DNA from: Chrysoperla carnea
Taxonomy: Eukaryota; Arthropoda; Insecta; Neuroptera; Chrysopidae
Assembly (NCBI RefSeq): GCF_905475395.1
Contig: NC_058338.1
Coordinates: 100,425,435 to 100,489,434 of the forward strand
Direction: 5' to 3'
DNA: 64,000 nt
Below, piece by piece: positions 35,401-50,200 of this stretch; positions within the stretch are counted from its first letter, which is position 1, and each line of letters starts with the position of its first letter. Under the pieces are notes generated by a model. The model was not told the DNA's origin. It worked only from the letters and a program-made list of their open reading frames with translations, and searched no databases. Made by a program: the position numbers and the translations under genes.

Positions 35401-36060
35401 TGTATACATAGAGGTCCTTTATGACTGGACTAAGTATAAATAAGCCAAAAATGATCAAATTTGACATTTTTCGATAGAAAAAACATTTTTTGAAAATTTT
35501 CGATTTTACAACTAGAATGTCATGACTATACAAATCATTGAAATTTTGATCCAGGTAAATGAAAATGTATACATAGAGGTCTTTTATGACTGAACTAAGT
35601 ATAAATAAGCCAAAAATAATCAAATTTGACATTTTTCGATAGAAAAAATATTTTTTGAAAATTTTCGATTTTACAACTAGAATGTCATGACTATAAAAAT
35701 CATTGAAATTCTGATCCAAGTAAGTCCAAATGTATACATAAAGGTCCTTTATGACTGGACTAAGTGTAAATAAGCCAAAAATGATCAAATTTGACATTTT
35801 TCGATAGAAAAAACATTTTTTGAAAATTTTCGATTTTACAAATGGAATGTCATGACTATACAAATCATTGAAATTTTGATCCAGGTAAGTCAAAATGTAT
35901 ACATAGAGATCCTTTATGACTGGACTAAGTATAAATAAGCCAAAAATAATCAAATTTGACATTTTTCGATAGAAAAAATATTTTTTGAAAATTTTCGATT
36001 TTACAACTAGAATGTCATGACTATACAAATTATTGAAATTTTGATCCAAGTAAGTCTAAA
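29500..36060. repeat. Three-copy satellite block (~29.5-30.7, ~33.15-34.3, ~34.95-36.05 kb)
   Basis: ACTATAAGAATC occurs at 29752, 33381 and 35031. The pair ACAAATGG/AATG occurs near 30561, 34190 and 35840. Spacings are 3629 bp (22 monomers minus 1) and 1650 bp (10 monomers). TATTTATTG and GATCCGGGTAAGTC accompany them. The middle copy changes partner at about 34.31 kb, where GATTTGACAAC (34347) matches 31544 instead, so the block is a mosaic and not a simple triplication. Confidence 0.8.
31306..32990. repeat. Tandem 825-bp satellite duplication
   Basis: The private run GACCTTTTTTCG (from 31339 and 32165), together with GGACTAAGCATAAATAAG just before it and CCTTTACGACTG just after, recurs at about 826 bp, one higher-order unit plus one base. 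This indicates unequal exchange by one unit. Right-hand limits are approximate. Confidence 0.7.
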
Positions 36061-36345
36061 TGTATACATAGAGGTCCTTTATGACTGGAATAAGTATAAA
36101 TAAGCTAAAAATGATCAAATTTGCCATTTTTCGATGGAAAAAACAATTTTTGAAAATTTCCGATTTTACTACTAGAATGTCATGACTATACAAATAATTG
36201 AAATTTTGATCCAAGTAAGTAAAAATGTATACATAGAGGTCCTTTATGACTGGACTAAGTATATATAAGCCAAAAATAATCAAATTTGACATTTTTCGAT
36301 AGAAAAAATATTTTTTGAAAATTTTCGATTTTACAACTAGAATGT

Positions 36346-37170
36346 CATGACTATACAAATCATTGAAATTTTGATCCAAGGAAGTCTAAATGTATACATA
36401 GAGTTCCTTTATGACTGGAATAAGTATAAATAAGCTAAAAATGATCAAATTTGCCATTTTTCGATGGAAAAAACAATTTTTGAAAATTTCCGATTTTACT
36501 ACTAGAATGTCATGACTATACAAATAATTGAAATTTTGATCCAAGTAAGTAAAAATGTATACATAGAGGTCCTTTATGACTGGGCTAAGTATATATAAGC
36601 CAAAAATAATCAAATTTGACATTTTTCGATAGAAAAAATATTTTTTGAAAATTTTCGATTTTACAACAAGAATGTCATGACTATACAAATCATTAAAATT
36701 TTGATCCAAGTAAGTCAAAATGTATACATAGAGGTTCTTTATGACTGGACTAAGTATAAATAAGCCAAAAAAGATCAAATTTGACATTTTTCGATAGAAA
36801 AAACATTTTTTGAAAATTTTCGATTTTACAACAAGAATGTGATGATTATTCAAATCATTGAAATTTTGATCCAAGTAAGTCCAAATGTATACATAGAGGT
36901 CCTTTATGACTGGACTAAGTATAAATAAGCCAAAAATGATCAAATTTGACATTTTTCGATAGAAAAAACATTTTTTGAAAATTTTCGATTTTACAACTAG
37001 AATGTCATGACAGTACAAATCATTGAAATTTTGATCCAGGTAAGTCAAAATGTATACATAGAGGTCCTTTATGACTGGACTAAGTATAAATAAGCCAAAA
37101 ATAATCAAATTTGACATTTTTCGATAGAAAAAATATTTTTTGAAAATTTTCGATTTTACAACTAGAATGT
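36346..37170. repeat. 825-bp higher-order repeat unit, copy paired with 42288
   Basis: This is a D-E-B-C-A unit with private variants TGGGCTAAGT (36581) and CATTAAAATT. The next D (just downstream) carries TTGCTATT at 37275. The same variants recur at a constant offset of 5942 bp (36 monomers plus 2 bp), giving the partner unit at 42288-43112. Confidence 0.85.
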
Positions 37171-37999
37171 CATGACTATACAAATCAATGAAATTTTGAT
37201 CCAAGTAAGTCTAAATGTATACATAGAGGTCCTTTATGACTGGAATAAGTATAAATAAGCTAAAAATGATCAAATTTGCTATTTTTCGATGGAAAAAAAC
37301 AATTTTTGAAAATTTCCGATTTTACTACTAGAATGTCATGACTATACAAATCATTGAAATTTTGATCCGGGTAAGTAAAAATGTATACATAGAGGTCCTT
37401 TATGACTGGACTAAGTATAAATAAGCCAAAAATGATCAAATTTGACATTTTTCGATAGAAAAAACATTTTTTGAAAATTTTCGATTTTACAACTAGAATG
37501 TCATGACTATACAAATCATTGAAATTTTGATCAAGGTAAGTCAAAATGTATACATAGAGGTCCTTTATGACTGGACTAAGTATAAATAAGCCAAAAATAA
37601 TCAAATTTGACATTTTTCGATAGAAAAAATTTTTTTTGAAAATTTTCGATTTTACAACTAGAATGTCATGACTATACAAATAATTGAAATTTTGATCCAA
37701 GTAAGTAAAAATGTATACATAGAGGTCCTTTATGACTGGACTAAGTATATATAAGCCAAAAATAATCAAATTTGACATTTTTCGATAGAAAAAATATTTT
37801 TTGAAAATTTTCGATTTTACAACTAGAATGTCATGACTATACAAATCATTGAAATTTTGATCCAAGTAAGTCAAAATGTATACATAGATTTTCTTTATGA
37901 CTGGACTAAGTATAAATAAGCCAAAAAAGATCAAATTTGACATTTTTCGATAGAAAAAACATTTTTTGAAAATTTTCGATTTTACAACAAGAATGTGAT

Positions 38000-40400
38000 G
38001 ATTATTCAAATCATTGAAATTTTGATCCAAGTAAGTCCAAATGTATACAAAGAGGTCCTTTATGACTGGACTAAGTATAAATAAGCCAAAAATGATCAAA
38101 TTTGACATTTTTCGATAGAAAAAACATTTTTTGAAAATTTTCGATTTTACAACTAGAATGTCATGACTATACAAATCATTGAAATTTTGATCCAGGTAAG
38201 TCAAAATGTATACATAGAGTTCCTTTATAACTGGACTAAGTATAAATAAGCCAAAAATAATCAAATTTGACATTTTTCGATAAAAAAAATATTTTTTGAA
38301 AATTTTCGATTTTACAACTAGAATGTCATGACTATACAAATCATTGAAATTTTGATCCAGGTAAGTCAAAATGTATACATAGACGTCCTTTATGACTTGA
38401 CTAAGTGTAAATAAGCCAAAAATAATCAAATTTGACATTTTTCGATAGAAAAAATATTTTTTGAAAATTTTCGATTTTACAACTAGAATTTCATGACTAT
38501 ACAAATCATTGAAATTTTGATCCAAGTAAGTCTAAATGTATACATAGAGGTCCTTTATGACTGGAATAAGTATAAATAAGCTAAAAATGATCAAATTTGC
38601 CATTTTTCGATGGAAAAAACAATTTTTGAAAATTTCCGATTTTACTACTAGAATGTCATGCCTATACAAATAATTGAAATTTTGATCCAAGTAAGTAAAA
38701 ATGTATACATAGAGGTCCTTTATGACTGGACTAAGTACATATAAGCCAAAAATAATCAAATTTGACATTTTTCGATAGAAAAAACATTTTTTGAAAATTT
38801 TCGATTTTACAACTAGAATGTCATTACTATACAAATCATTGAAATTTTGATCCAAGTAAGTCAAAATGTATACATAGAGGTTCTTTATGACTGGACTAAG
38901 TATAAATAAGCCAAAAAAGATCAAATTTGACATTTTTCGATAGAAAAAACATTTTTTGAAAATTTTCGATTTTACAACAAGATTGTGATGATTATTCAAA
39001 TCATTGAAATTTTGATCCAAGTAAGTCCAAATGTATACATAGAGGTCCTTTATGACTGGACTAAGTATAAATAAGCCAAAAATGATCAAATTTGACATTT
39101 TTCGATAGAAAAAACATTTTTTGAAAATTTTCGATTTTACAACTAGAATGTCATGACTATACAAATCATTGAAATTTTGATCCAGGTAAGTCAAAATGTA
39201 TACATAGAGGTCCTTTATGACTGGACTAAGTATAAATAAGCCAAAAATAATCAAATTTGACATTTTTCGATAGAAAAAATATTTTTTGAAAATTTTCGAT
39301 TTTACAACTAGAATGTCATGACTATACAAATCATTGAAATTTTGATCCAAGTAAGTCAAAATGTATACATAGAGGTTCTTTATGACTGAACTAAGTATAA
39401 ATAAGCCAAAAAAGATCAAATTTGACATTTTTCGATAGAAAAAACATTTTTTTAAAATTTTCGATTTTATAACTAGAATGTCATGACTATACAAATCATT
39501 GAAATTTTGAACCAGGTAAGTCAAAATGTATACATAGAGTTCCTTTATGACTGGACTAAGTATAAATAAGCCAAAAATAATCAAATTTGACATTTTTCGA
39601 TAGAAAAAATATTTTTTGAAAATTTTCGATTTTACAACTAGAATGTCATGACTATACAAATCATTGAAATTTTGATCCAAGTAAGTCAAAATGTATACAT
39701 AGAGGTTCTTTATGACTGGACTAAGTATAAATAAGCCAAAAAAGATCAAATTTGACATTTTTCGATAGAAAAAACATTTTTTGAAAATTTTCGATTTTAC
39801 AACAAGAATGTGATGATTATTCAAATCATTGAAATTTTGATCCAAGTAAGTCCAAATGTATACAAAGAGGTCCTTTATGACTGGACTAAGTATAAATAAG
39901 CCAAAAATGATCAAATTTGACATTTTTCGATAGAAAAAACATTTTTTGAAAATTTTCGATTTTACAACTAGAATGTTATGACTATACAAATCATTGAAAT
40001 TTTGATCCAGGTAAGTCAAAATGTATACATAGAGTTCCTTTATAACTGGACTAAGTATAAATAAGCCAAAAATAATCAAATTTGACATTTTTCGATAAAA
40101 AAAATATTTTTTGAAAATTTTCGATTTTACAACTAGAATGTCATGACTATACAAATCATTGAAATTTTGATCCAGGTAAGTCAAAATGTATACATAGACG
40201 TCCTTTATGACTTGACTAAGTGTAAATAAGCCAAAAATAATCAAATTTGACATTTTTCGATAGAAAAAATATTTTTTGAAAATTTTCGATTTTACAACTA
40301 GAATTTCATGACTATACAAATCATTGAAATTTTGATCCAAGTAAGTCTAAATGTATACATAGAGGTCCTTTATGACTGGAATAAGTATAAATAAGCTAAA
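38000..40400. repeat. Satellite segment repeated at 1815-bp offset
   Basis: TCCTTTATAACTGG occurs at 38221 and 40036, and AGACGTCCTTTATGACTTG at 38381 and 40196. Both offsets are 1815 bp, or 11 monomers. The second marker recurs again at 45312, so a third partial copy lies about 5.1 kb further on. A different marker, TTTTGAACCAGG, links about 39.5 and 41.0 kb at 1485 bp. Confidence 0.8.
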
Positions 40401-42287
40401 AATGATCAAATTTGCCATTTTTCGATGGAAAAAACAATTTTTGAAAATTTCCGATTTTACTACTAGAATGTCATGACTATACAAATAATTGAAATTTTGA
40501 TCCAAGTAAGTAAAAATGTATACATAGAGGTCCTTTATGACTGGACTAAGTATATATAAGCCAAAAATAATCAAATTTGACATTTTTCGATAGAAAAAAC
40601 ATTTTTTGAAAATTTTCGATTTTACAACTAGAATGTCATGACTATACAAATCATTGAAATTTTGATCCAAGTAAGTCAAAATGTATACATAGAGGTTCTT
40701 TATGACTGGACTAAGTATAAATAAGCCAAAAAAGATCAAATTTGACATTTTTCGATAGAAAAAACATTTTTTGAAAATTTTCGATTTTACAACAAGATTG
40801 TGGTGATTATTCAAATCATTGAAATTTTGATCCAAGTAAGTCAAAATGTATACATAGAGGTTCTTTATGACTGAACTAAGTATAAATAAGCCAAAAAAGA
40901 TCAAATTTGACATTTTTCGATAGAAAAAACATTTTTTTAAAATTTTCGATTTTATAACTAGAATGTCATGACTATACAAATCATTGAAATTTTGAACCAG
41001 GTAAGTCAAAATGTATACATAGAGTTCCTTTATGACTGGACTAAGTATAAATAAGCCAAAAATAATCAAATTTGACATTTTTCGATAGAAAAAATATTTT
41101 TTGAAAATTTTCGATTTTACAACTAGAATGTCATGACTATACAAATCATTGAAATTTTGATCCAAGTAAGTCAAAATGTATACATAGAGGTCCTTTATGA
41201 CTGGACTAAGTATAAATAAGCCAAAAATAATCAAATTTGACATTTTTCGATAGAAAAAATATTTTTTGAAAATTTTCGATTTTACAACTAGAATGTCATG
41301 ACTATACAAATCATTGAAATTTTGATCCAAGTAAGTCAAAATGTTTACATAGAGGTTCTTTTTGACTGGACTAAGTATATATAAGCCAAAAAAGACCAAA
41401 TTTGCCATTTTTCGATAGAAAATACATTTTTTGAAAATTTTCGATTTTACAACTAGAATGTCATGACTATACAAATCATTGAAATTTTGATCCAGGTAAG
41501 TCAAAATGTATACATAGAGGTCCTTTATGACTGGACTAAGTATAAATAAGCCAAAAATAATCAAATTTGACATTTTTCGATGGAAAAAATATTTTTTGAA
41601 AATTTTCGATTTTACAACTAGAATGTCATGACTATACAAATCATTGAAATTTTGATCCAAGTAAGTCAAAATGTATACATAGAGGTTCTTTATGACTGGA
41701 CTAAGTATAAATAAGCCAAAAAAAGATCAAATTTGACATTTTTCGATAGAAAAAACATTTTTTGAAAATTTTCGATTTTACAACAATGATGTGATGACTT
41801 TTCAAATCATTGAAATTTTGATCCAAGTAAGTCCAAATGTATACATAGAGGTCCTTTATGACTGGACTAAGTATAAATAAGCCAAAAATGATCAAATTTG
41901 ACATTTTTCGATAGAAAAAACATTTTTTGAAAATTTTCGATTTTACAACTAGAATGTCATGACTATACAAATCATTGAAATTTTGATCCAAGTAAGTATA
42001 AATGTATACATAGAGGTCCTTTATGACTGGAATAAGTATAAATAAGCTAAAAATGATCAAATTTGCCATTTTTCGATGGAAAAAACAATTTTTGAAAATT
42101 TCCGATTTTACTACTAGAATGTCATGACTATACAAATAATTGAAATTTTGATCCAAGTAAGTAAAAATGTATACATAGAGGTCCTTTATGACTGGACTAA
42201 GTATATATAAGCCAAAAATAATCAAATTTGACATTTTTCGATAGAAAAAATATTTTTTGAAAATTTTCGATTTTACAACTAGAATGT

Positions 42288-43112
42288 CATGACTATACAA
42301 ATCATTGAAATTTTGATCCAAGTAAGTCTAAATGTATACATAGAGTTCCTTTATGACTGGAATAAGTATAAATAAGCTAAAAATGATCAAATTTGCCATT
42401 TTTCGATGGAAAAAACAATTTTTGAAAATTTCCGATTTTACTACTAGAATGTCATGACTATACAAATAATTGAAATTTTGATCCAAGTAAGTAAAAATGT
42501 ATACATAGAGGTCCTTTATGACTGGGCTAAGTATATATAAGCCAAAAATAATCAAATTTGACATTTTTCGATAGAAAAAATATTTTTTGAAAATTTTCGA
42601 TTTTACAACAAGAATGTCATGACTATACAAATCATTAAAATTTTGATCCAAGTAAGTCAAAATGTATACATAGAGGTTCTTTATGACTGGACTAAGTACA
42701 AATAAGCCAAAAAAGATCAAATTTGACATTTTTCGATAGAAAAAACATTTTTTGAAAATTTTCGATTTTACAACAAGAATGTGATGATTATTCAAATCAT
42801 TGAAATTTTGATCCAAGTAAGTCCAAATGTATACATAGAGGTCCTTTATGACTGGACTAAGTATAAATAAGCCAAAAATGATCAAATTTGACATTTTTCG
42901 ATAGAAAAAACATTTTTTGAAAATTTTCGATTTTACAACTAGAATGTCATGACAATACAAATCATTGAAATTTTGATCCAGGTAAGTCAAAATGTATACA
43001 TAGAGGTCCTTTATGACTGGACTAAGTATAAATAAGCCAAAAATAATCAAATTTGACATTTTTCGATAGAAAAAATATTTTTTGAAAATTTTCGATTTTA
43101 CAACTAGAATGT
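42288..43112. repeat. 825-bp higher-order repeat unit, copy paired with 36346
   Basis: This partner of 36346-37170 is 5942 bp downstream. TGGGCTAAGT is at 42523, and TTGCTATT is in the following D monomer. The shared segment extends from about 42.0 to 43.3 kb. Small differences exist, for example AGTACAAATAAG here against AGTATAAATAAG in the partner. Confidence 0.85.
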
Positions 43113-46100
43113 CATGACTATACAAATCATTGAAATTTTGATCCAAGTAAGTCTAAATGTATACATAGAGGTCCTTTATGACTGGAATAAGTATAAATAA
43201 GCTAAAAATGATCAAATTTGCTATTTTTCGATGGAAAAAACAATTTTTGAAAATTTCCGATTTTACTACTATAATGTCATGACTATACAAATCATTGAAA
43301 TTTTGATCCGGGTAAGTCAAAATGTATACATAGAGGTCCTTTATGACTGGACTAAGTATAAATAAGCCAAAAATAATCAAATTTGACATTTTTCGATAGA
43401 AAAAATATTTTTTGAAAATTTTCGATTTTAAAACAAGAATGTGATGACTATTCAAATCATTGAAATTTTCATCCAAGTAAGTCCAAATGTATACATAGAG
43501 GTTCTTCATGACTGGACTAAATATAAATAAGCCAAAAAAGATCAAATTTGCCATTTTTCGATAGAGAAAACATTTTTTGAAAATTTTCGATTTTACAACA
43601 AGAATGTGATGACTATTCAAATCATTGAAATTTTGATCCAAGTAAGTCCAAATGTATACATAGAGGTTCTTTATGACTGGACTAAGTATAAATAAGCCAA
43701 AAAAGATCAAATTTGACATTTTTCGATAGAAAAAACATTTTTTGAAAATTTTCGATTTTACAAGTAGAATGTCATGACTATACAAATCATTGAAATTTTG
43801 ATCCGTGTAAGTCAAAATGTATACATAGAGGTTCTTTATGACTGGACTAAGTATAAATAAGCCAAAAAAGACCAAATTTGCCATTTTTCGATAGAAAAAA
43901 CAATTTTTGAAAATTTCCGATTTTACTACTAGAATGTCATGACTATACAAATCATTGAAATTTTGATCCAAGTAAGTATAAATGTGTACATAGAGGTCCT
44001 TTATGACTGGAATAAGTATAAATAAGCTAAAAATGATCAAATTTGCCATTTATCGATAAAAAAAACAATTTTTGAAAATTTCCGATTTTACTACTAGAAT
44101 GTCATGACTATACAAATAATTGAAATTTTGATCCAAGTAAGTAAAAATGTATACATAGAGGTCCTTTATGACTGGACTAAGTATAAATTAGCCAAAAATA
44201 ATCAAATTTGACATTTTTTGATAGAAAAAATATTTTTTGAAAATTTGCGATTTTACAACTAGAATCTCATGACTATACAAATCATTGAAATTTTGATCCA
44301 AGTAAGTATAAATGTATACATAGAGGTCCTTTATGACTGGAATAAATATAAATAAGCTAAAAATGATCAAATTTGCCCTTTTTCGATAAAAAAAACAATT
44401 TTTGAAAATTTCCGATTTTACTACTAGAATGTCATGACTATACAAATAATTGAAATTTTGATCCAAGTAAGTAAAAATGTATACATAGAGGTCCTTTATG
44501 ACTGGACGAAGTATAAATAAGCCAAAAATGATCAAATTTGACATTTTTCGATAGAAAAAACATTTTTTGAAAATTTTCGATTTTACAACTAGAATGTCAT
44601 GACTATACAAATCATTGAAATTTTGATCAAGGTAAGTCAAAATGTATACATAGAGGTCCTTTATGACTGGACTAAGTATAAATAAGCCAAAAATAATCAA
44701 ATTTGACATTTTTCGATAGAAAAAATATTTTTTGAAAATTTTCGATTTTACAACTAGAATGTCATGACTATACAAATAATTGAAATTTTGATCCAAGTAA
44801 GTAAAAATGTATACATAGAGGTCCTTTATGACTGGACTAAGTATATATAAGCCAAAAATAATCAAATTTGACATTTTTCGATAGAAAAAATATTTTTTGA
44901 AAATTTTCGATTTTACAACTAGAATGTCATGACTATACAAATCATTGAAATTTTGATCCAAGTAAGTCAAAATGTATACATAGATTTTCTTTATGACTGG
45001 ACTAAGTATAAATAAGCCAAAAAAGATCAAATTTGACATATTTCGATAGAAAAAACATTTTTTGAAAATTTTCGATTTTAATACAAGAATGTGATGACTA
45101 TACAAATCATTGAAATTTTGATCAAGGTAAGTCAAAATGTATACATAGAGGTCCTTTATGACTGGACTAAGTATAAATAAGCCAAAAATAATCAAATTTG
45201 ACATTTTTCGATAGAAAAAACATTTTTTGAAAATTTTCGATTTTACAACTAGAATGTCATGACTATACAAATCATTGAAATTTTGATCCAGGTAAGTCAA
45301 AATGTATACATAGACGTCCTTTATGACTTGACTAAGTGTAAATAAGCCAAAAATAATCAAATTTGACATTTTTCGATAGAAAAAATATTTTTTGAAAATT
45401 TTCGATTTTACAACTAGAATTTCATGACTATACAAATCATTGAAATTTTGATCCAAGTAAGTCTAAATGTATACATAGAGGTCCTTTATGACTGGACTAA
45501 GTATAAATAAGCCAAAAAAGATAAAATTTGACATTTTTCGATAGAAAAAACATTTTTTGAAAATTTTCGATTTTACAACTAGAATGTCATGACTATACAA
45601 ATCATTGAAATATTGATCCAGGTAAGTCAAAATGTATACATAGAGGTCCTTTATGACTGGACTAAGTATAAATAAGCCAAAAATAATCAAATTTGACATT
45701 TTTCGATAGAAAAATATTTTTTGAAAATTTTCGATTTTACAACTAGAATGTCATGACTATACAAATCATTGAAATTTTGATCCAAGTAAGTTAAAATGTA
45801 TACATAGAGGTTCTTTATGACTGGACTAAGTATAAATAAGCCAAAAAAGATCAAATTTGACATTTTTCGATAGAAAAAATATTTTTTGAATATTTTCGAT
45901 TTTACAACAAGAATGTGATGACTATTCAAATCATTGAAATTTTGATCCAAGTAAGTCAAAATGTAACATAGAGGTTCTTTATGACTGGACTAAGTATAAA
46001 TAAGCCAAAAAAGATCAAATTTGCCATTTTTCGATAGAAAAAACAATTTTTGAAAATTTCCGATTTTTACTACTAGAATGTCATGACTATACAAATCATT

Positions 46101-47269
46101 GAAATTTTGATCCAAGTAAGTCAAAATGTATACATAGAGATTCTTTATGACTGGACTAAGTATAAATAAGCCAAAAAAGATCAAATTTGACATTTTTCGA
46201 TAGAAAAAACATTTTTTGAAAATTTTCGATTTTAATACAAGAATGTGATGACTATACAAATCATTGAAATTTTGATCCAAGTAAGTCAAAATGTATACAA
46301 AGAGGTTCTTTATGACTGGACTAAGTATAAATAAGCCAAAAAAGATCAAATTTGACATTTTTCGATAGAAAAAACATTTTTTGAAAATTTTCGATTTTAC
46401 AACAAGAATGTGATGACTATTCAAATCATTGAAATTTTGATCCAAGTAAGTCCAAATGTATACATAGAGGTCCTTTATGACTGGACTAAGTATAAATAAG
46501 CCAAAAATGATCAAATTTGACATTTTTCGATAGAAAAACATTTTTTGAAAATTTTCGATTTTACAACTAGAATGTCATGACTATACAAATCATTGAAATT
46601 TTGATCCAGGTAAGTCAAAATGTATTCATAGAGGTCCTTTTTGACTGGACTAAGTATAAATAAGCCAAAAATAATCAAATTTGACATTTTTCGATAGAAA
46701 AAATATTTTTTGAAAATTTTCGATTTTACAACTAGAATGTCATGACTATACAAATCATTGAAATTTTGATCCAAGTAAGTCAAAATGTATACATAGAGGT
46801 TCTTTATGACTGGACTAAGTATAAATAAGCCAAAAACGATAAAATTTGACATTTTTCGATAGAAAAAACATTTTTTGAAAATTTTCGATTTTACAACAAG
46901 AATGTGATGACTATTCAAATCATTGAAATTTTGATCCAAGTAAGTCCAAATGTATACATAGAGGTCCTTTATGACTGGACTAAGTATAAATAAGCCAAAC
47001 ATGATCAAATTTGACATTTTTCGATAGAAAAAACATTTTTTGAAAATTTTCGATTTTACAACTAGAATGTCATGACTATACAAATCATTGAAATTTTGAT
47101 CCAGGTAAGTCAAAATGTATACATAGAGGTCCTTTATGACTGGACTAAGTATAAATAAGCCAAAAATGATCAAATTTGACATTTTTCGATAGAAAAAACA
47201 TTTTTTGAAAATTTTCGATTTTACAACTAGAATGTCATGACTATACAAATCATTGAAATTTTGATCCAG

Positions 47270-50200
47270 GTAAGTCAAAATGTATACATAGAGGTCCTTT
47301 ATGACCGGACTTAGTATAAATAAGCCTAAAAATAATCAAATTTGACATTTTTCGATAGAAAAAATATTTTTTGAAAATTTTCGATTTTACAACTAGAATG
47401 TCATGACTATACAAATCATTGAAATTTTGATCCAAGTAAGTCTAAATGTATACATAGAGGTCCTTTATGACTGGAATTAGTATAAATAAGCTAAAAATGA
47501 TCAAATTTGCCATTTTTCGATGGAAAAAACAATTTTTGAAAATTTCCGATTTTACTACTAGAATGTCATGACTATACAAATAATTGAAATTTTGATCCAA
47601 GTAAGTAAAAATGTATACATAGAGGTCCTTTATGACTGGACTAAGTATATATAAGCCAAAAATAATCAAATTTGACATTTTTCGATAGAAAAAATATTTT
47701 TTGAAAATTTTCGATTTTACAACTAGAATGTCATGACTATACAAATCATTGAAATTTTGATCCAAGTAAGTCAAAATGTATACATAGAGGTTCTTTATGA
47801 CTGGACTAAGTATAAATAAGCCAAAAAAGATCAAATTTGACATTTTTCGATAGAAAAAACATTTTTTGAAAATTTTCGATTTTACAACAAGAATGTGATG
47901 ATTATTCAAATCATTGAAATTTTGATCCAAGTAAGTCCAAATGTATACATAGAGGTACTTTATGACTGGACTAAGTATAAATAAGCCAAAAATGATCAAA
48001 TTTGACATTTTTCGATAGAAAAAACATTTTTTGAAAATTTTCGATTTTACAACTAGAATGTCATGACTATACAAATCATTGAAATTTTGACCCGGTAAGT
48101 CAAAATGTATTCATAGAGGTCCTTTATGACTGGACTAAGTATAAATAAGCCAAAAATAATCAAATTTGACATTTTTCGATAGAAAAAATATTTTTTGAAA
48201 ATTTTCGATTTTACAACTAGAATGTCATGACTATACAAATCATTGAAATTTTGATCCAAGTAAGTCAAAATGTATACATAGAGGTTCTTTATGACTGGAC
48301 TAAGTATAAATAAGCCAAAAAAGATAAAATTTTACATTTTTCGATAGAAAAAACATTTTTTGAAAATTTTCGATTTTACAACAAGAATGTGATGACTATT
48401 CAAATCATTGAAATTTTGATCCAAGTAAGTCCAAATGTATACATAGAGGTCCTTTATGACTGGACTAAGTATAAATAAGCCAAACATGATCAAATTTGAC
48501 ATTTTTCGATAGAAAAAACATTTTTTGAAAATTTTCGATTTTACAACTAGAATGTCATGACTATACAAATCATTGAAATTTTGATCCAGGTAAGTCAAAA
48601 TGTATACATAGAGGTCCTTTATGACTGAACTAAGTATAAATAAGCCAAAAATGATCAAATTTGCCATTTTTCGATAGAAAAAGATTTTTTGAAAATTTTC
48701 GATTTTACAACTGGAATGTCATGACTATACAAATCATTGAAATTTTGATCCGGGTAAGTCAAAATGTATACATAGAGGTCCTTTATGACTGGACTAAGTA
48801 TAAATAAGCCAAAAATGATCAAATTTGACATTTTTCGATAGAAAAAACAATTTTTGAAAATTTCCGATTTTACTACTAGAATGTCATGACTATACAAATA
48901 ATTGAAATTTTGATCCAAGTAAGTAAAAATGTATACATAGAGGTCCTTTATGACTGGACTAAGTATATATAAGCCAAAAATAATCAAATTTGACATTTTT
49001 CGATAGAAAAAATATTTTTTGAAAATTTTCGGTTTTACAACTAGAATGTGATGACTATTCAAATCATTGAAATTTTGATCCAAGTAAGTCCAAATGTATA
49101 CATAGAGGTCCTTTATGACTGGACTAAGTATAAATAAGCCAAAAATGATCAAATTTGACATTTTTCGATAGAAAAAACCTTTTTTTGAAAATTTTCGATT
49201 TTACAACTAGAATGTCATGACTATACAAATCATTGAAATTTTGATCCAGGTAAGTCAAAATGTATTCATAGAGGTCCTTTATGACTGGACTAAGTATAAA
49301 TAAGCCAAAAATAATCAAATTTGACATTTTTCGATAGAAAAAATATTTTTTGAAAATTTTCGATTTTACAACTAGAATGTCATGACTATACAAATCATTG
49401 AAATTTGGATCCAAGTAAGTCAAAATGTATACATAGAGGTTCTTTATGACTGGACTAAGTATAAATAAGCCAAAAAAGATAAAATTTGACATTTTTCGAT
49501 AGAAAAAACATTTTTTGAAAATTTTCGATTTTACAACAAGAATGTGATGACTATTCAAATCATTGAAATTTTGATCCAAGTAAGTCCAAATGTATACATA
49601 GAGGTCCTTTATGACTGGACTAAGTATAAATAAGCCAAACATGATCAAATTTGACATTTTTCGATAGAAAAAACATTTTTTGAAAATTTTCGATTTTACA
49701 ACTAGAATGTCATGACTATACAAATCATTGAAATTTTGATCCAGGTAAGTCAAAATGTATACATAGAGGTCCTTTATGACTGAACTAAGTATAAATAAGC
49801 CAAAAATGATCAAATTTGCCATTTTTCGATAGAAAAAGATTTTTTGAAAATTTTCGATTTTACAACTAGAATGTCATGACTATACAAATCATTGAAATTT
49901 TGATCCAGGTAAGTCAAAATGTATACATAGAGGTCCTTTATGACTGGACTAAGTATAAATAAGCCAAAAATGATCAAATTTGACATTTTTCGATAGAAAA
50001 AACATTTTTTGAAAATTTTCGATTTTACAACTAGAATGTCATGACTATACAAATCATTGAAATTTTGATCCAGGTAAGTCAAAATGTATACATAGAGGTC
50101 CTTTATGACTGGACTTAGTATAAATAAGCCTAAAAATAATCAAATTTGACATTTTTCGATAGAAAAAATATTTTTTGAAAATTTTCGATTTTACAACTAG

